Shown in pieces: positions 21,215 to 31,769 of a stretch of 64,000 bases of DNA. The stretch is from NCBI GenBank assembly GCA_002077065.1, contig NAJO01000075.1, positions 1 through 64,000 on the forward strand. Reading direction: 5' to 3'. Made by a program: the position numbers and the translations under genes. The DNA is from Cryoendolithus antarcticus. Taxonomy: Eukaryota > Ascomycota > Dothideomycetes > Cladosporiales > Cladosporiaceae. Position 1 is the stretch's first letter; each line of letters begins with the position of its first letter. The notes beneath the pieces are model-generated. The model saw only the letters and a list, made by a program, of their open reading frames with translations. It made no database searches and was not told the DNA's origin.

Positions 21215-24200
21215 ATGTCTTCCTCGACCGATTACGCCCGCCTACGGCAACACACCCTACTCTCGCCGGACGATGAGGAGGCTGTCACAGTCAACACACG
21301 CGCCCTGATCGACAAAGTGCTTGCTCGATACTCGGGAGAGTGGACGACACTGCGAGAGCTGCTACAGAACGCCGCCGATGCCCGAGCTACCGAAGTCACC
21401 ATCCGCTTCGAGACGACAACACCGACACCCACTCCCTCGCCCCCACCTCCCTCACGAGATCTTGAGAGCACTCTGCTTCACAGCACACTCAAGACTCTCC
21501 TCGTCACCAATAATGGCGACCCATTCAAAGAGACGGACTGGCAAAGGCTGAAGCGCATCGCAGAGGGCAATCCCGATGAGACCAAGATCGGCGCATTTGG
21601 TGTTGGATTTTACTCGGTCTTTGCGGACTGCGAGTCACCATTTGTCACATCAGGCGACCAGTCGATGGCATTCTACTGGAAGAAGGATACTTTGTTCACA
21701 CGGAGAGTGAAGGCACCTGCAGGGCAAGCGGGCAAGGACACCACATTCGTGCTCGACTACCGGAGCTCGTCCACACCAGTCCCCTCGCTGCTGAGCTTAT
21801 GTCAATTCTTGGCCACCAGTCTTACGTTCGTAGGCCTAGAGTCAATCAAGCTCTACCTGGATGAATGGAATGTACTCGAGCTTACGAAGAAGATGGCGCC
21901 GGGAGTCGAGGTCAGCGTCCCGAAAGACGTCAATCCTAAGACGAAAGATGGTCTGATGAAGATCATTGGCGTGGAGTACCAAAATGCACAGATTGATGCG
22001 CGGTGGATGAATGTCGTTGGCTGGAATCGACAGCTTCCCTCCGCATCTGATGCCCTGCCAATACCTCCGTCAGCTGATAACGCCGCAACCTCTCTGCGCG
22101 GCTGGTTCAGCAAGATCACCGGCGGAGTGAACTCGGCAAGTGCAGCCACGAAGCGGGCCCAGAAAGAAGAAGACCTTCTACAATTGGCCATCGCCGAGGA
22201 CCTCACTGGTCTCAGTCATGCTACTGTGTTCCTTCGAATTAGCACAGTCAGCGTGCAGACGTCGGTGAGTAAGTCTCTAGCTGCAGAGCTTGAGCGCGCC
22301 ACCAAGAAACCGCCTCCGAAGCATACCCGTATCGCTATACTCACTTCCTCCTATGATGAGACCTCAGCCTCACTTTCCACCATGTCCGGAGCGGGCTCTT
22401 CGAAAGCGAGCGACATCTTCGCCTCAGTACTACCCACTAAGAACGGCAAGATCTTCATCGGCTTCCCCACTGCTCAGACGACAGGTCTACTGGCACACAT
22501 CTCAGCGCCCTCAGTGATTCCCACGGTGGAGCGTGAGAGCATAGATCTGAATGCGCGCTACGTGAGGGACTGGAACATTGAGATGCTCCGAGTGGCGGGC
22601 ATCGCATGCCGGATAGCGTACACGGGCGACATGCAAGAGCTGAGTGCTAAGCTTCAGAGGCGAATGAGCGCGGACAAGCGGCAGAAAGTGAACGCTGCAG
22701 ACATCGCTACATTGATGCTCGCGGCCATTCATGCTTTCAAGCAGTACACATACGACGAGTCTACACCGAACGCCCGCGTCGGACAGTACATTGAGGAGGC
22801 GTTCTGGACCTGCAATAAGCAGGCTTGGCAAGCCTCAATTGAGGTGCTGAGCACGCGTGGCATTCTCCCCAGCCAGCAGGTGCGCATTGCAACCGAGGAC
22901 CTCAGCTTCGTCGAAGGCATACCCGTCGTGCCCGAGGAGGTCATGCAGAAGGCGCCTGACTTCTTGGCGAAGCTGCGCGACTATGGACTCCTCTCCGACA
23001 TCACCACCAGCGACATCAAGAAAGAGCTCGAAGCGCAGGCGCTCACCGAGAAGCAAGTCGCCGAGCTGCTGAAATGGGCTTGCGGCAAAGTCAGCAGGCA
23101 GGAGATGGACGCTTCTGCCGTGCAAACACTTTTCGACGGCACTGTGGCAGGTGTCGACGAGCAGTTCGTTGGACTGTCGTCTAGTCCTGTCATACAGCTC
23201 GGACAGATACAGAGCTACGTGAATACCTCAAGGATCCCCGCGGAGCTGCCCACACCTCCACAGACCATGCCCTTCAGACTAACGAAAGGTCTATCGCTTA
23301 CTCAATTATCGTCACTCGGCTGGGAGGAGCTGCAAATCGTGCCCTGGCTGCGATGGATCATCGAGAACCGAGGCCAAGGTTTCGGCGCTGGACAGACCAT
23401 CGAATCCACGCCTGCTGTCGCTTCGCAAGTGCTGCCTGTGATCAGCAAGGCTTGGGAGTCGCTAAGTCAGAGCTCTAAACAGACTGTGGTCGAGCTACTG
23501 GTGCCGCTGACCGTGATACCGACCAAGTCCGGCATGCGTAAACCGCCGCAGGCGTACTTCGCGAGTGTCAAGGTCTTTTATGATCTGCCGACGATCGTCG
23601 GGCTACAGAGTGTGAAGGAAAAGTTCCTCTTCGCATTGGGCGTGCGAAAGACGGTCGAACTCAACGTGGTGTTCGATCGGCTGATGGCAAAGTCTGTCGG
23701 GAAGGCAGCAGATGATGAGGGGAACTCGTCGAATCATGTCGACCTCATCAAGTACCTCGTGAGCGTCAAAGACGATGTCCCCGCAGAGGACATCAAGAGA
23801 CTTCGCGATACGCCAATCTGCACTGCTGAGGCCCGCTCGGGCGATCAACTCAACAAGAGCAAGCTCTACCGCCTCTCCGACCTCTACGAACCCAACGACG
23901 CCATCCGCCGGCTTGGTCTGCCCATCCTCCACTGGCCAGGCCTCTTCCGCCAGCAGAGCCCCGAAGGCCGCTTTCTTAAGACGCTCGGTCTCCGTCCCTA
24001 CCCAGATGTGCCAGCTCTGGTCGACATTCTCAACCGCGCGCCAACGGGTAGTGACCTTCAGCAGGCCGCGCTAGAGTACTTCGTGGTCAATTGCTTCCAT
24101 CATGGGTATAACAAGTACCCCATGGCCACGATCGACAGAGCCTTTCTTCCCGTCCTGCCGTTCCCGGGCGAGAAAAGCAATCTCATCGCAAAGCCGAACC

Positions 24201-26314
24201 AGTGCTACGCCGATTCAAAGGCGGCAATCTTGCGATTCCGTGTGCTACGGGAGGATCTGCAATCACAACATGCCATGTTCGGCGTCGCTATGCATCCGCC
24301 TATCGATATAGCCGCCGAAAGACTTGTGAAAGCGCCTCCGCTAGATATCATGCAGGCGAAGACCCTTTTCGGCTACTTCGCTGGCCGTCTCAACGAGATA
24401 GGTCCATCCGGTAATCTGGCCGAGCGTCTCGGAACTGCCCCTATCGTCCCCATCATGAACCATGAGAAACATGGCAGTGTTCGCTTCGTAGCTCCGAGGA
24501 GTGTCTACCTCGGTGACGCTACAAATTACGGGGATATCCTCGACTTTGTCGATTTCGGGGCTGAGGCTAACGCATTCTTACTCCGTATTGGCAGCACCCA
24601 CGAACCTAGTGCCACGGAGATAGCACAATTGCTTATCAAGCAGCCTGGTCGGTTACTTCAGACCCTTGGGACGGAGAAGTACTTGTCGTTGCTTCGACGA
24701 GTCGCGGAGAATGCCGTTGTCCTCAAGAAGGATAAGTCTATCTGGTCGCAATTACGAAGCGCGCCTTGTTTGTTAGCCGTCAAAGAGGTTGTCAAAGTGT
24801 CGTCAACAAACGACAGCGAGAAGCTTCGTGATCTCGATGACGAGGAAACAACGATCAAGGAGTACTCCCTTTGCAGTGCCCCGACAATGGTCATTGTAGA
24901 TGACTTCGCGACTTATCGATTGTTTCAATCGAATCTTGTTGCCGCGCCACAGGAAGAGACTTTGGAGGGTCTCTATGCAGCGTTGGAGACGCCTTACCTC
25001 AGTAAGCTTGTGCAAGATGAACAACGCATGGGACAGCTTCTCCGCGATCAAAGTACTGCACAAAGGCTAGAAAAGCTGATCGTGGAACGCTGTCGATTAT
25101 TCTTACACGATCAAACCGAAGATCAGATTCGACATGACGCGCGATGGCTAGAGGTCAACATGAAAGTCAAGGCCACGGAGTTTCTACAGGTGACTCGACG
25201 ATTGAAAGGCTACAAGATGCAATTCATGGAGAAGCGCAGCGCGGCGTTGCATAGGGAGAGCAAGAGAGATGCAACGCTCTTTGTTACCTCGCGGTGTGAT
25301 CTGTACGAAGTCAGTAGGGCGTTGATGCCTCTGTTATTGAAGAGACCAAGGCAACAGGATTATCTGGCTCTGGAGATATTGATGGAGAGTGATCTGGGCA
25401 GACTGAAGAGGAAGGGGTATAATGTTGATCGGATATTGAGGGCCAAGGCTGCGGAGACAAGGATTGCGGAGAGCGAACGGCAGAAACGCGATGTGGAGCA
25501 AAGAAGCGTCGAGCAGACAATGGCCTCGTCGAACGGCACGAAGGGACAACAACAACAGCAGCTACCACTCACAGCTCCACCTACACCTCCGCCTAGTCAA
25601 CAGGCACGGATACCAGGCGCCTTCAACGAGTCGCCTCCACCAAGCTTGCCACCCGACAACAACAATCAACTCACCCGCCCAACGCCCTCTCTCAAACCCT
25701 CAAAGTCTCTCTTCGGCAACCTCACCCGGCAACTCGGCTTCAACGGCCCTCAGCACAACAACACTTCGAATCCATCACCTTCCACGGAGAAGAAGGTCTT
25801 GAAGGATGCTATAGCTGCTACAAGGCCGTTTGATAGCTCAGCATTGGCTACGCCAGCGACGACGAAGGATCTGGCGACCGAGACGCCGACGTACTGTGAT
25901 TCGACGCCTGCTACGGATATCGTCAAGCTGCCTTGTCCGAGTCTAAGCATGGGCGTCTTCGTATCGCGCTCAACGCCAAACAAAGAGACCTTCATCGCCA
26001 GCCACCGCGAGTCGATCGAAGCCTTCTCAAGACTCCTCCGCACCCTATGCCAAATCTTCACCCTCCCCGAGTCAAGTCTCAACATCTACCATGACGGGTC
26101 CGGCGCCGGCATAGCTTTCAACTCCCGCCAATCGATATTCTGCAACCTCCGCGTGTTTGAAGAGGGCCAGATGGACAATGCTCTTGTGTACTGGTTCGTG
26201 ACGCTTTGTCACGAGTTGGCGCATAATCTTGTGCATGAGCATGGGCAGGCGCATAGTTTTCATACGGAGAGCTTTATGACGGAGTATATCGAAAGGCTGG
26301 TGGAGGTGTTGTAA
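21215..26314 (+). CDS. Sacsin-like GHKL ATPase (DUF3684) with C-terminal HExxH motif
   Basis: A single exon of 1699 codons; ATG 21215 (MSSSTDYARL) is chosen because the Bergerat ATP-binding fold starts about 40 residues later. The N-box is LRELLQNAADA (E48, N52, D55), the G1 region VTNNGDPF and the glycine lid IGAFGVGFYSVF. The fold resembles HSP90, and the extended form resembles sacsin, a chaperone-like protein; the middle matches the fungal DUF3684 family. Residues near 1420-1560 are low-complexity (Gln, Pro, Ser). The last 40 residues contain CHELAHNLVHEHGQAHSFH, an HExxH metallopeptidase-like motif (His1666, Glu1667, His1670) with further histidines downstream. An intronless gene this long is unusual here. 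Function is not established; protein quality control is an inference from the ATPase fold. Confidence 0.87.
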   Translation: MSSSTDYARLRQHTLLSPDDEEAVTVNTRALIDKVLARYSGEWTTLRELLQNAADARATEVTIRFETTTPTPTPSPPPPSRDLESTLLHSTLKTLLVTNNGDPFKETDWQRLKRIAEGNPDETKIGAFGVGFYSVFADCESPFVTSGDQSMAFYWKKDTLFTRRVKAPAGQAGKDTTFVLDYRSSSTPVPSLLSLCQFLATSLTFVGLESIKLYLDEWNVLELTKKMAPGVEVSVPKDVNPKTKDGLMKIIGVEYQNAQIDARWMNVVGWNRQLPSASDALPIPPSADNAATSLRGWFSKITGGVNSASAATKRAQKEEDLLQLAIAEDLTGLSHATVFLRISTVSVQTSVSKSLAAELERATKKPPPKHTRIAILTSSYDETSASLSTMSGAGSSKASDIFASVLPTKNGKIFIGFPTAQTTGLLAHISAPSVIPTVERESIDLNARYVRDWNIEMLRVAGIACRIAYTGDMQELSAKLQRRMSADKRQKVNAADIATLMLAAIHAFKQYTYDESTPNARVGQYIEEAFWTCNKQAWQASIEVLSTRGILPSQQVRIATEDLSFVEGIPVVPEEVMQKAPDFLAKLRDYGLLSDITTSDIKKELEAQALTEKQVAELLKWACGKVSRQEMDASAVQTLFDGTVAGVDEQFVGLSSSPVIQLGQIQSYVNTSRIPAELPTPPQTMPFRLTKGLSLTQLSSLGWEELQIVPWLRWIIENRGQGFGAGQTIESTPAVASQVLPVISKAWESLSQSSKQTVVELLVPLTVIPTKSGMRKPPQAYFASVKVFYDLPTIVGLQSVKEKFLFALGVRKTVELNVVFDRLMAKSVGKAADDEGNSSNHVDLIKYLVSVKDDVPAEDIKRLRDTPICTAEARSGDQLNKSKLYRLSDLYEPNDAIRRLGLPILHWPGLFRQQSPEGRFLKTLGLRPYPDVPALVDILNRAPTGSDLQQAALEYFVVNCFHHGYNKYPMATIDRAFLPVLPFPGEKSNLIAKPNQCYADSKAAILRFRVLREDLQSQHAMFGVAMHPPIDIAAERLVKAPPLDIMQAKTLFGYFAGRLNEIGPSGNLAERLGTAPIVPIMNHEKHGSVRFVAPRSVYLGDATNYGDILDFVDFGAEANAFLLRIGSTHEPSATEIAQLLIKQPGRLLQTLGTEKYLSLLRRVAENAVVLKKDKSIWSQLRSAPCLLAVKEVVKVSSTNDSEKLRDLDDEETTIKEYSLCSAPTMVIVDDFATYRLFQSNLVAAPQEETLEGLYAALETPYLSKLVQDEQRMGQLLRDQSTAQRLEKLIVERCRLFLHDQTEDQIRHDARWLEVNMKVKATEFLQVTRRLKGYKMQFMEKRSAALHRESKRDATLFVTSRCDLYEVSRALMPLLLKRPRQQDYLALEILMESDLGRLKRKGYNVDRILRAKAAETRIAESERQKRDVEQRSVEQTMASSNGTKGQQQQQLPLTAPPTPPPSQQARIPGAFNESPPPSLPPDNNNQLTRPTPSLKPSKSLFGNLTRQLGFNGPQHNNTSNPSPSTEKKVLKDAIAATRPFDSSALATPATTKDLATETPTYCDSTPATDIVKLPCPSLSMGVFVSRSTPNKETFIASHRESIEAFSRLLRTLCQIFTLPESSLNIYHDGSGAGIAFNSRQSIFCNLRVFEEGQMDNALVYWFVTLCHELAHNLVHEHGQAHSFHTESFMTEYIERLVEVL

Positions 26315-26680
26315 TAGCATGGCAATGGGACAAAGGCGAGGGGTACGCGGAACGTTGGTTGGAGGAGATTGAGGGGGAGATTCAGTCGGGCGAGGTTGAG
26401 ATAGTTGTATGATACCTACGATTCTTGAGATGTTTCTCCGTGATTTGTTGAGCGGGTTGTGGTAATGTTATATGCGCTGCAGGAGTCGATACGAGAACAC
26501 CACCTCCGTAAGAGTGCACATCAGTGTCATGGTACGATCTGAAGTCTAATCTCCTGTATCTTCCCCATGGCAAATGCTCATCACTCGAGCATCTATAGAG
26601 TGCGCTGCAAAGGCCAAAACTTTAGGCAATGCATTATCGAGAGGCACGAGTCGCCGCCATCGTGAATCTCTCAACGGCGC
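26315..26680. other. 3' flank of the GHKL ATPase gene
   Basis: I see no gene here. Weak similarity to the repeat unit that follows suggests a further, more diverged copy near 26530-26680, but it is not certain. Confidence 0.35.
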
Positions 26681-27455
26681 GCTCTCTCACAGGATCAGTG
26701 AATGTGTGATGGCACTTGTGGTGCGCATGATAGTACGATCAGCAGCTTTGAGAATGTTGAGAGAGCAGACATGCTCAGGCTCGCGAAACCGAGAGACTTT
26801 CGGTACAGTGTGCAGCATGCTCGAAACATCGCTCTCTCGAAAGAGCAGCAAGCGTGTCGTGAGACTTCTGGAGCACTTGGTCGCACCTACAGCAGCTTCC
26901 AGGCTTTCAAGAGAGCGACTATGCTCGGGCCGGTATGATTGAGGGCCCGTCAAATGCGTGACGAGTGGGTCGGAAGTGCGCAACAGGACGCTCTCTCGAA
27001 GGAGCAGAAAGTGTGTCAGGACAGCCATGGTCCTTCCACAGTATGGTCGCATAAGGAGCTTACACCCTGTCGAGAGATGCCTACCGCTTGTAAGGTTGGG
27101 GCTGGCGAGCTTGCAGAACCAGTGTGCCGGGAGTGCTCAGCAGAAGGCTTTCTCGAAGGAGCAGCAGGCGTGCCGGAACAGCCACGGTGCGCACGATGGT
27201 AGCATAAGTAGCTTCCAGTCTGTTGTGAGAGTCTTCGGGATCATATGGCTCGAGGTCGCTCGCTGGCGTGACGAGTGTGACGTAAGTACTCAGCACTACG
27301 CTCTTTCCACAGAACAGCAATTAGATTGTCACGCTAATGCTGCGCGCGGTGATGGCATTAGCTGCTAACAACTTATTCAGCGAGCTTGCACGCTTGTAAG
27401 GCCGGAGGGCACTTCAACGGCGTGATAAGAGCACTGAAGGCTCGCTGGGATACAC
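26681..27455. repeat. Diverged tandem array, five units of about 155 bases
   Basis: Copies begin with a gctctctcgaaggagcag-like word at 26681, 26831, 26990, 27147 and 27300, spaced 150, 159, 157 and 153 bases. Further matching blocks inside units include gcataagtagcttccag and gcgtgacgagtg. On the minus strand the units translate as overlapping open frames with a recurring LLLLRESLLLST-like segment, about 52 residues per unit, so a period divisible by three may have been kept by chance or by past coding. No unit is perfect. It is not a CRISPR array, since no constant short repeat alternates with unique spacers. Confidence 0.75.
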
Positions 27456-27764
27456 AAAATCGGACCTGTCAAAGAGGGGAGACGAGCCTGATCTGGGATC
27501 TTTCGACAAAGTCCTTGTAATGTATTCATTGAAGCGTGGCCGCGGAGAGTCTGTCGGCTCGCGTGAAGGTGTCTCTCGTGATCGATAATTTGCGCATCGA
27601 GCGCCTGCTTACTGCTTCAGCGTAGCGCACCTCCCAGCCGACGATCATGAGATGGCGAAGCGAGGTACGTTGATCGTATGCAAGCATTGCAACGGACTCG
27701 GGAGTCCAATATTCGCCCAAGATCGATACAGCAGTCGGAATACGAGCACGTGGCTGGCATCCGA
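27456..27764. other. Spacer between repeat array and SelO gene
   Basis: No gene or clear repeat is visible in about 310 bases; it includes the 3' flank of the SelO gene. Confidence 0.4.
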
Positions 27765-29714
27765 TCAGGAGCTGCATGAACACTGCATCGCCCGCTGATA
27801 TCTCGGCACATCGCCGCACCATCGCTCCTCTTCTGCTGCATCTCCTCCCCAAGATTCCGCGAAGGGATTGAGCGCCATCTCCATCACCCGTTCCAGCACT
27901 TCTCGCTCGCCTTTCTTCTCTACTCGCTCGATGATCTCGTCTAGTACCCAGGAGCGCGGGATGAACTTCGGATTTACGGCTTTCATGCCAATCAGTCGCT
28001 CCTCTTCCGCAGTAGACTTGGCGCCCCAGTCTCCCACAACGCGCTCCCGGTACTTGCTAAGCCAGTTTGCGATACGCGTTCGTGCTGCTTGCTCATCACC
28101 GGCGAGAGGAGAGAGACCTTCGTGGTGGAAGAACAGCCCGGCCATTTCTTTCCGCTGCTCCTCCGACTCAATCTGTGCGATGGTGAGTGATGACAGTCGG
28201 CGGAATGTGTGGTTGAAGTCTAGCTCCAATGCCTCAAGAGTATCCAATAATTCAGAATACAACTCTTTGAAGTCCCCTTCCGTGCTTGTCTTGAGCCCCA
28301 GTCGAAGAGTCATCAGCCGCTTGTACTCTGCCATAAAGACGCCGCGATACTCTTCGCCCGTCGCATCGATCAAAGTCTCGGCTCGCTTGATTAGCTCGGG
28401 CGCGAAGTCCTCCCTCACCCCTTTCTCCACGAACTCCGGATCATCGACGCGGTCGCCTGCACCGATCAGCTCGCCCAATGCTTCCCCGAGCCGTACCAAG
28501 TTCCACCAGATGATGCTTGGCTGGTTTTTGTATGCGTATCGATTTGAATGGTCGTCGTGATTGGGTGTGTAGTTCGGGTCGAAATTATCAAGAAAGGCGA
28601 AGGGGCCAAAGTCGATTGAGAGGCCCATGATGGACGTGTTGTCTGTGTTCAACACGCCGTTGGTGAATGCGTATGCTTGCCAGCTGGCTACCATGCGAGC
28701 ATTGAGGCAGGCTACGTGGCGATAGAGGCGCGCGTAGCGGTTTTGTTGATGCTCCGCTGAACCTTCATGTTGATCTTTTGGCAGACCGGGAGCAGACGAG
28801 AGTACGTCTGCGTCTTCCTTGGACTTGGAAGCGCCAGGAAGCTGGTCCCACCCGCCGAAGATATGAAGAGCGGCATAGTCTGCTAGCTTGCGTACCAAGG
28901 CCCTGTCTCCACGAGATCGAGCAAGGTCGAACGTCCCCAGTCTGAGCCAAGACTGCGCGAAGCGTGCAACAATCGCTCCTGGCTCGACAGTCTCTCGCCT
29001 GACTCTGGCCTCAGGTGCGACTGTCAATGACAGCGCCCGGGTCGTCGGTATCTTGAGAGCGTGCAAAGCTTCGCTGACGATGAACTCGCGGATGCTGCTG
29101 CGAAGCACGGCACGTCCGTCTGCGAAGCGGGAATAGGGCGTCTTACCTGCGCCTTTGAGTTGAAGCTCGTAGCGGGCGTTCGTCGACGGATTGGTCGCTT
29201 CGAACAGGGAAATCGCTCTGCCATCACCGAGCTGGCCGGCCCAAGAGCCGAACTGGTAGCCACCGTAACATTGGGCCCAAGGGTAGATGTCGTCGTCTTT
29301 CGGCTCGGTACCGGGATTCAACGTGATGATACCTCGACCAGAAACTGTGTCTTTGAAGTCGTCAGTCTCGACTGAAGCCGGGTCGATGGCAAGATCGTGT
29401 AGTGCTGCTTTCGAGACTCCGATGAGTTCGCTTTTCGGGAATGGATCTGGGCGAACGTATGTATAGGCCGCACTCTTCACCAGTCGCGGACCTAGCTTCT
29501 GTCGCTCCGCGCTGTGGGATGACTGTGGCGTCGGATAGAGATCGTCAGGCGGGAGATTGCTCGTGAAGGTGTTACTCTTAGGTAGAGCGCGGATGGCGAA
29601 TGTCTGAGTACTGTGAGCTGCAGTCCCATTGCTGCCATTGCTGCTCAGGTGGGAAGTCATTTGTGCTACTCGGTGGCGAATAGTGTTCGGACAAGTCCGC
29701 AGTTGCGAGATCAT
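27765..29714 (-). CDS. FMP40: Protein adenylyltransferase SelO (Fmp40), mitochondrial
   Basis: A single exon of 649 codons (631 if the second Met at 29660 is used). YPWAQCYGGYQFGSWAGQLGDGRA, LQLKGAGKTPYSRFADGRAV, LRSSIREFIVSEALHAL and GVLNTDNTSIMGLSIDFGPF are hallmark blocks of the SelO pseudokinase fold, which transfers AMP from ATP to Ser/Thr/Tyr of target proteins and is linked to mitochondrial redox control. The first 18 residues are basic and hydroxylated without acids, which fits a mitochondrial presequence and favours the longer start. The C-terminus reads QCSCSS: Cys takes the place of the selenocysteine third from the end in animal SelO, as expected in fungi, which lack selenoproteins. 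Confidence 0.93.
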   Translation of the reverse strand: MISQLRTCPNTIRHRVAQMTSHLSSNGSNGTAAHSTQTFAIRALPKSNTFTSNLPPDDLYPTPQSSHSAERQKLGPRLVKSAAYTYVRPDPFPKSELIGVSKAALHDLAIDPASVETDDFKDTVSGRGIITLNPGTEPKDDDIYPWAQCYGGYQFGSWAGQLGDGRAISLFEATNPSTNARYELQLKGAGKTPYSRFADGRAVLRSSIREFIVSEALHALKIPTTRALSLTVAPEARVRRETVEPGAIVARFAQSWLRLGTFDLARSRGDRALVRKLADYAALHIFGGWDQLPGASKSKEDADVLSSAPGLPKDQHEGSAEHQQNRYARLYRHVACLNARMVASWQAYAFTNGVLNTDNTSIMGLSIDFGPFAFLDNFDPNYTPNHDDHSNRYAYKNQPSIIWWNLVRLGEALGELIGAGDRVDDPEFVEKGVREDFAPELIKRAETLIDATGEEYRGVFMAEYKRLMTLRLGLKTSTEGDFKELYSELLDTLEALELDFNHTFRRLSSLTIAQIESEEQRKEMAGLFFHHEGLSPLAGDEQAARTRIANWLSKYRERVVGDWGAKSTAEEERLIGMKAVNPKFIPRSWVLDEIIERVEKKGEREVLERVMEMALNPFAESWGGDAAEEERWCGDVPRYQRAMQCSCSS

Positions 29715-30019
29715 CGACAGATGACAGGAGCACAGGGGGCAGAGATGAGGAAAGTGAAGTCTTGATATGTTACCTGTTAGTCGTAGATACTCGAACTTCC
29801 TATGAGCTCGCTGATGCCGATGACGATGCCGCCTCGGCTCTTATGCCTTCTCGAGAAGTGCTCGATGTTCATTCTTAGTCATCATGCCAAGCACAAACTT
29901 CAGCATCGTTCGTTCTTGCCGACGAGGTCAAATGTCAAAGCCTTATGCACATCGTGGGACTATCCAGCCACTGATCTCGACAATGTTCGTAGACTTCGGA
30001 GTGACTGTGTCTAGTCAGT
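29715..30019. promoter_or_regulatory. Divergent promoter, SelO / WD40 gene
   Basis: About 305 bases separate the SelO start from the first ATG of the WD40 gene on the opposite strand. I saw no gene and no specific motif. Confidence 0.4.
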
Positions 30020-31656
30020 ATGAACGTGGGCAGTCTTCCAGGCTACTATTACGGTAAGTCATACGTGGGCGCAAGTACATCACAGCTGCCCCTGGTGGTC
30101 TATACTCTCTCTTGCAATTTGATCGGTTCCTGAGCATCTTTCTGCTGCGTCTTATGATCGCGTGGGACTGCCGCTTGGGTTTCGAGATTCAGGCAGGAAT
30201 GGCTCGGCAATATGCGCAGGAAGAGAATTTCTCGTTGAAGTGCTAGTCCGAGGGGTCTTGCTCCGCGACCGCAACGAAACAGAAAACAGCACAAGAACGT
30301 CCAGCCGAATCAGGAGAGAACACTAATGCGTATACTCGAGCAGATGAAGAAAAACGAAAGTACTTCAAGATCCAAGCAGACGCTGCAGTACCATCGAATG
30401 CGAGATACTCCTCAAGCAACGTCAAGCATGAACAAGATGCCGTCAAGAAGCGTAAGCTCGATCATCACTTTCGGACGAAGCAAGCCGCGCAAACAATTCA
30501 ACGATCGAAAATTCTGAGCAATGCTACCTATGGGGGACGTTTAGCGCGCGAATTAGGTACTGGGCCGTGTCAGACGAATGCAGACGAGAGTCACGTATCG
30601 CACTTGACGCGACAGGACGTTAAAGTACAAGCTCCGTCACTATTTGCAGTACATCCGACGCGGAATGGAGCAACTGCCGCACTGGGTTTTGGATCGAATG
30701 TGGCTCTGTACGAGAGCCCGTGGAACGTATCAGCACGTCTCGACCCTACAAGTATCTGGCTCAGTTCCCGTGTTTCTCCAGGACCGCTCGACACCGACTT
30801 GTGGTCTTTCCTTGGAGCTCAGCGTATAGTATCGACGTCTGTGTGGCCTGCGAGAGACCCGAAGATACTGGCGTTCTTGACGGACAACTCGAGGGACAAC
30901 GTGTATGTTGAAGCACCCCACACCGCCGCTCAGTTACGTACGGTCAGTCTCGAGGGAGATCCGTTGTGGCAGTGTGTCATCAACCCTTTTGATCCGGTTT
31001 CGATGGCCATTGCTGCTACCCGGGGCGTCACGCATCTACCGTGTCTGGACCATGATGATCATGGAGAGTCTCTTAGCGACCTAGCCGAGACTCGCTCGGT
31101 GGACTGGCTTGATGCAACCACCATCGCCGCAGGGACTGGTAGAAGTGTGCTCCTGTGGGATACTCGCTCCTCCGACAACAAGCGTGATCGTTTCAATCAC
31201 GGTGCACAGATCACTGCGTTACAGACAGTACCGCGAAGTGGAGGCACTCAGATTATGGTGGCATCGAATCGCCGAATAAGCCTGTACGACACTCGGTTCC
31301 GTCCAAACGGAACGGGCAATGCACTCCTGTCATTCCCAATGCTACACGAGAACACGACACTTACCCTTTCCATCTCTCCCAGAGGTCTCGTAGCCGCCGC
31401 TACGAAGATAGGAGCTGACCACAAAGTGCAGCTGTTCTCTCTCCGAACAGGCAGAGAGCTGAAGGCACTTCATCTGCCTGGGCACAGAGCAGCACAAGTC
31501 ACTCAGATAGCATGGAGAGAGGACGATGTTGGAGCGGAATATTTGCAGGCGTGTGTAGGCAACAGGCTCGTGAAGTGGGGTTGGGAGGATCCTGCAGAGG
31601 AGGTCGAGGGCGCAGATGAGTACATTGCGGAGATCATGAGGCATGGTGGTAGATAG
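30020..31656 (+). CDS. DCAF4/WDR21-like WD40-repeat protein
   Basis: Proposed exons are 30020-30053 and 30314-31656 (458 residues). The first exon gives a LPGYYY motif ended by a strong gtaagt donor; the second starts after an aatcag acceptor and reads DEEKRKYFKIQ, then a basic segment (VKKRKLDHHF). A PGYYY...KYFKI start is typical of the DCAF4/WDR21 family. The body contains beta-propeller blades, for example SVDWLDATTIAAGTGRSVLL followed by WDTRS, and ISLYDTRF and KVQLFSLRTGR. Animal DCAF4 proteins are substrate receptors of Cul4-DDB1 ubiquitin ligases; the LWDTR and LYDTR motifs fit. The 260-base intron is long for this genome and may hide a small exon. Translation from the internal ATG at 30604 would drop the basic region. 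Confidence 0.7.
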
Positions 31657-31769
31657 CAGATCGTCTCTCGTACTACCGGCTATCGTACACCCAACGCTCG
31701 TTCTCTCCGTGGCGCATTGAGCGCCCGACTTACACCCTTAAAGCACCTCCTAGCAGCACCAGCCCTTCG

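Noticed and set aside
26681..27455. CRISPR-like array
   Set aside because: The whole 155-base unit is repeated with divergence; there is no constant short repeat with unique spacers, and the genome is eukaryotic.
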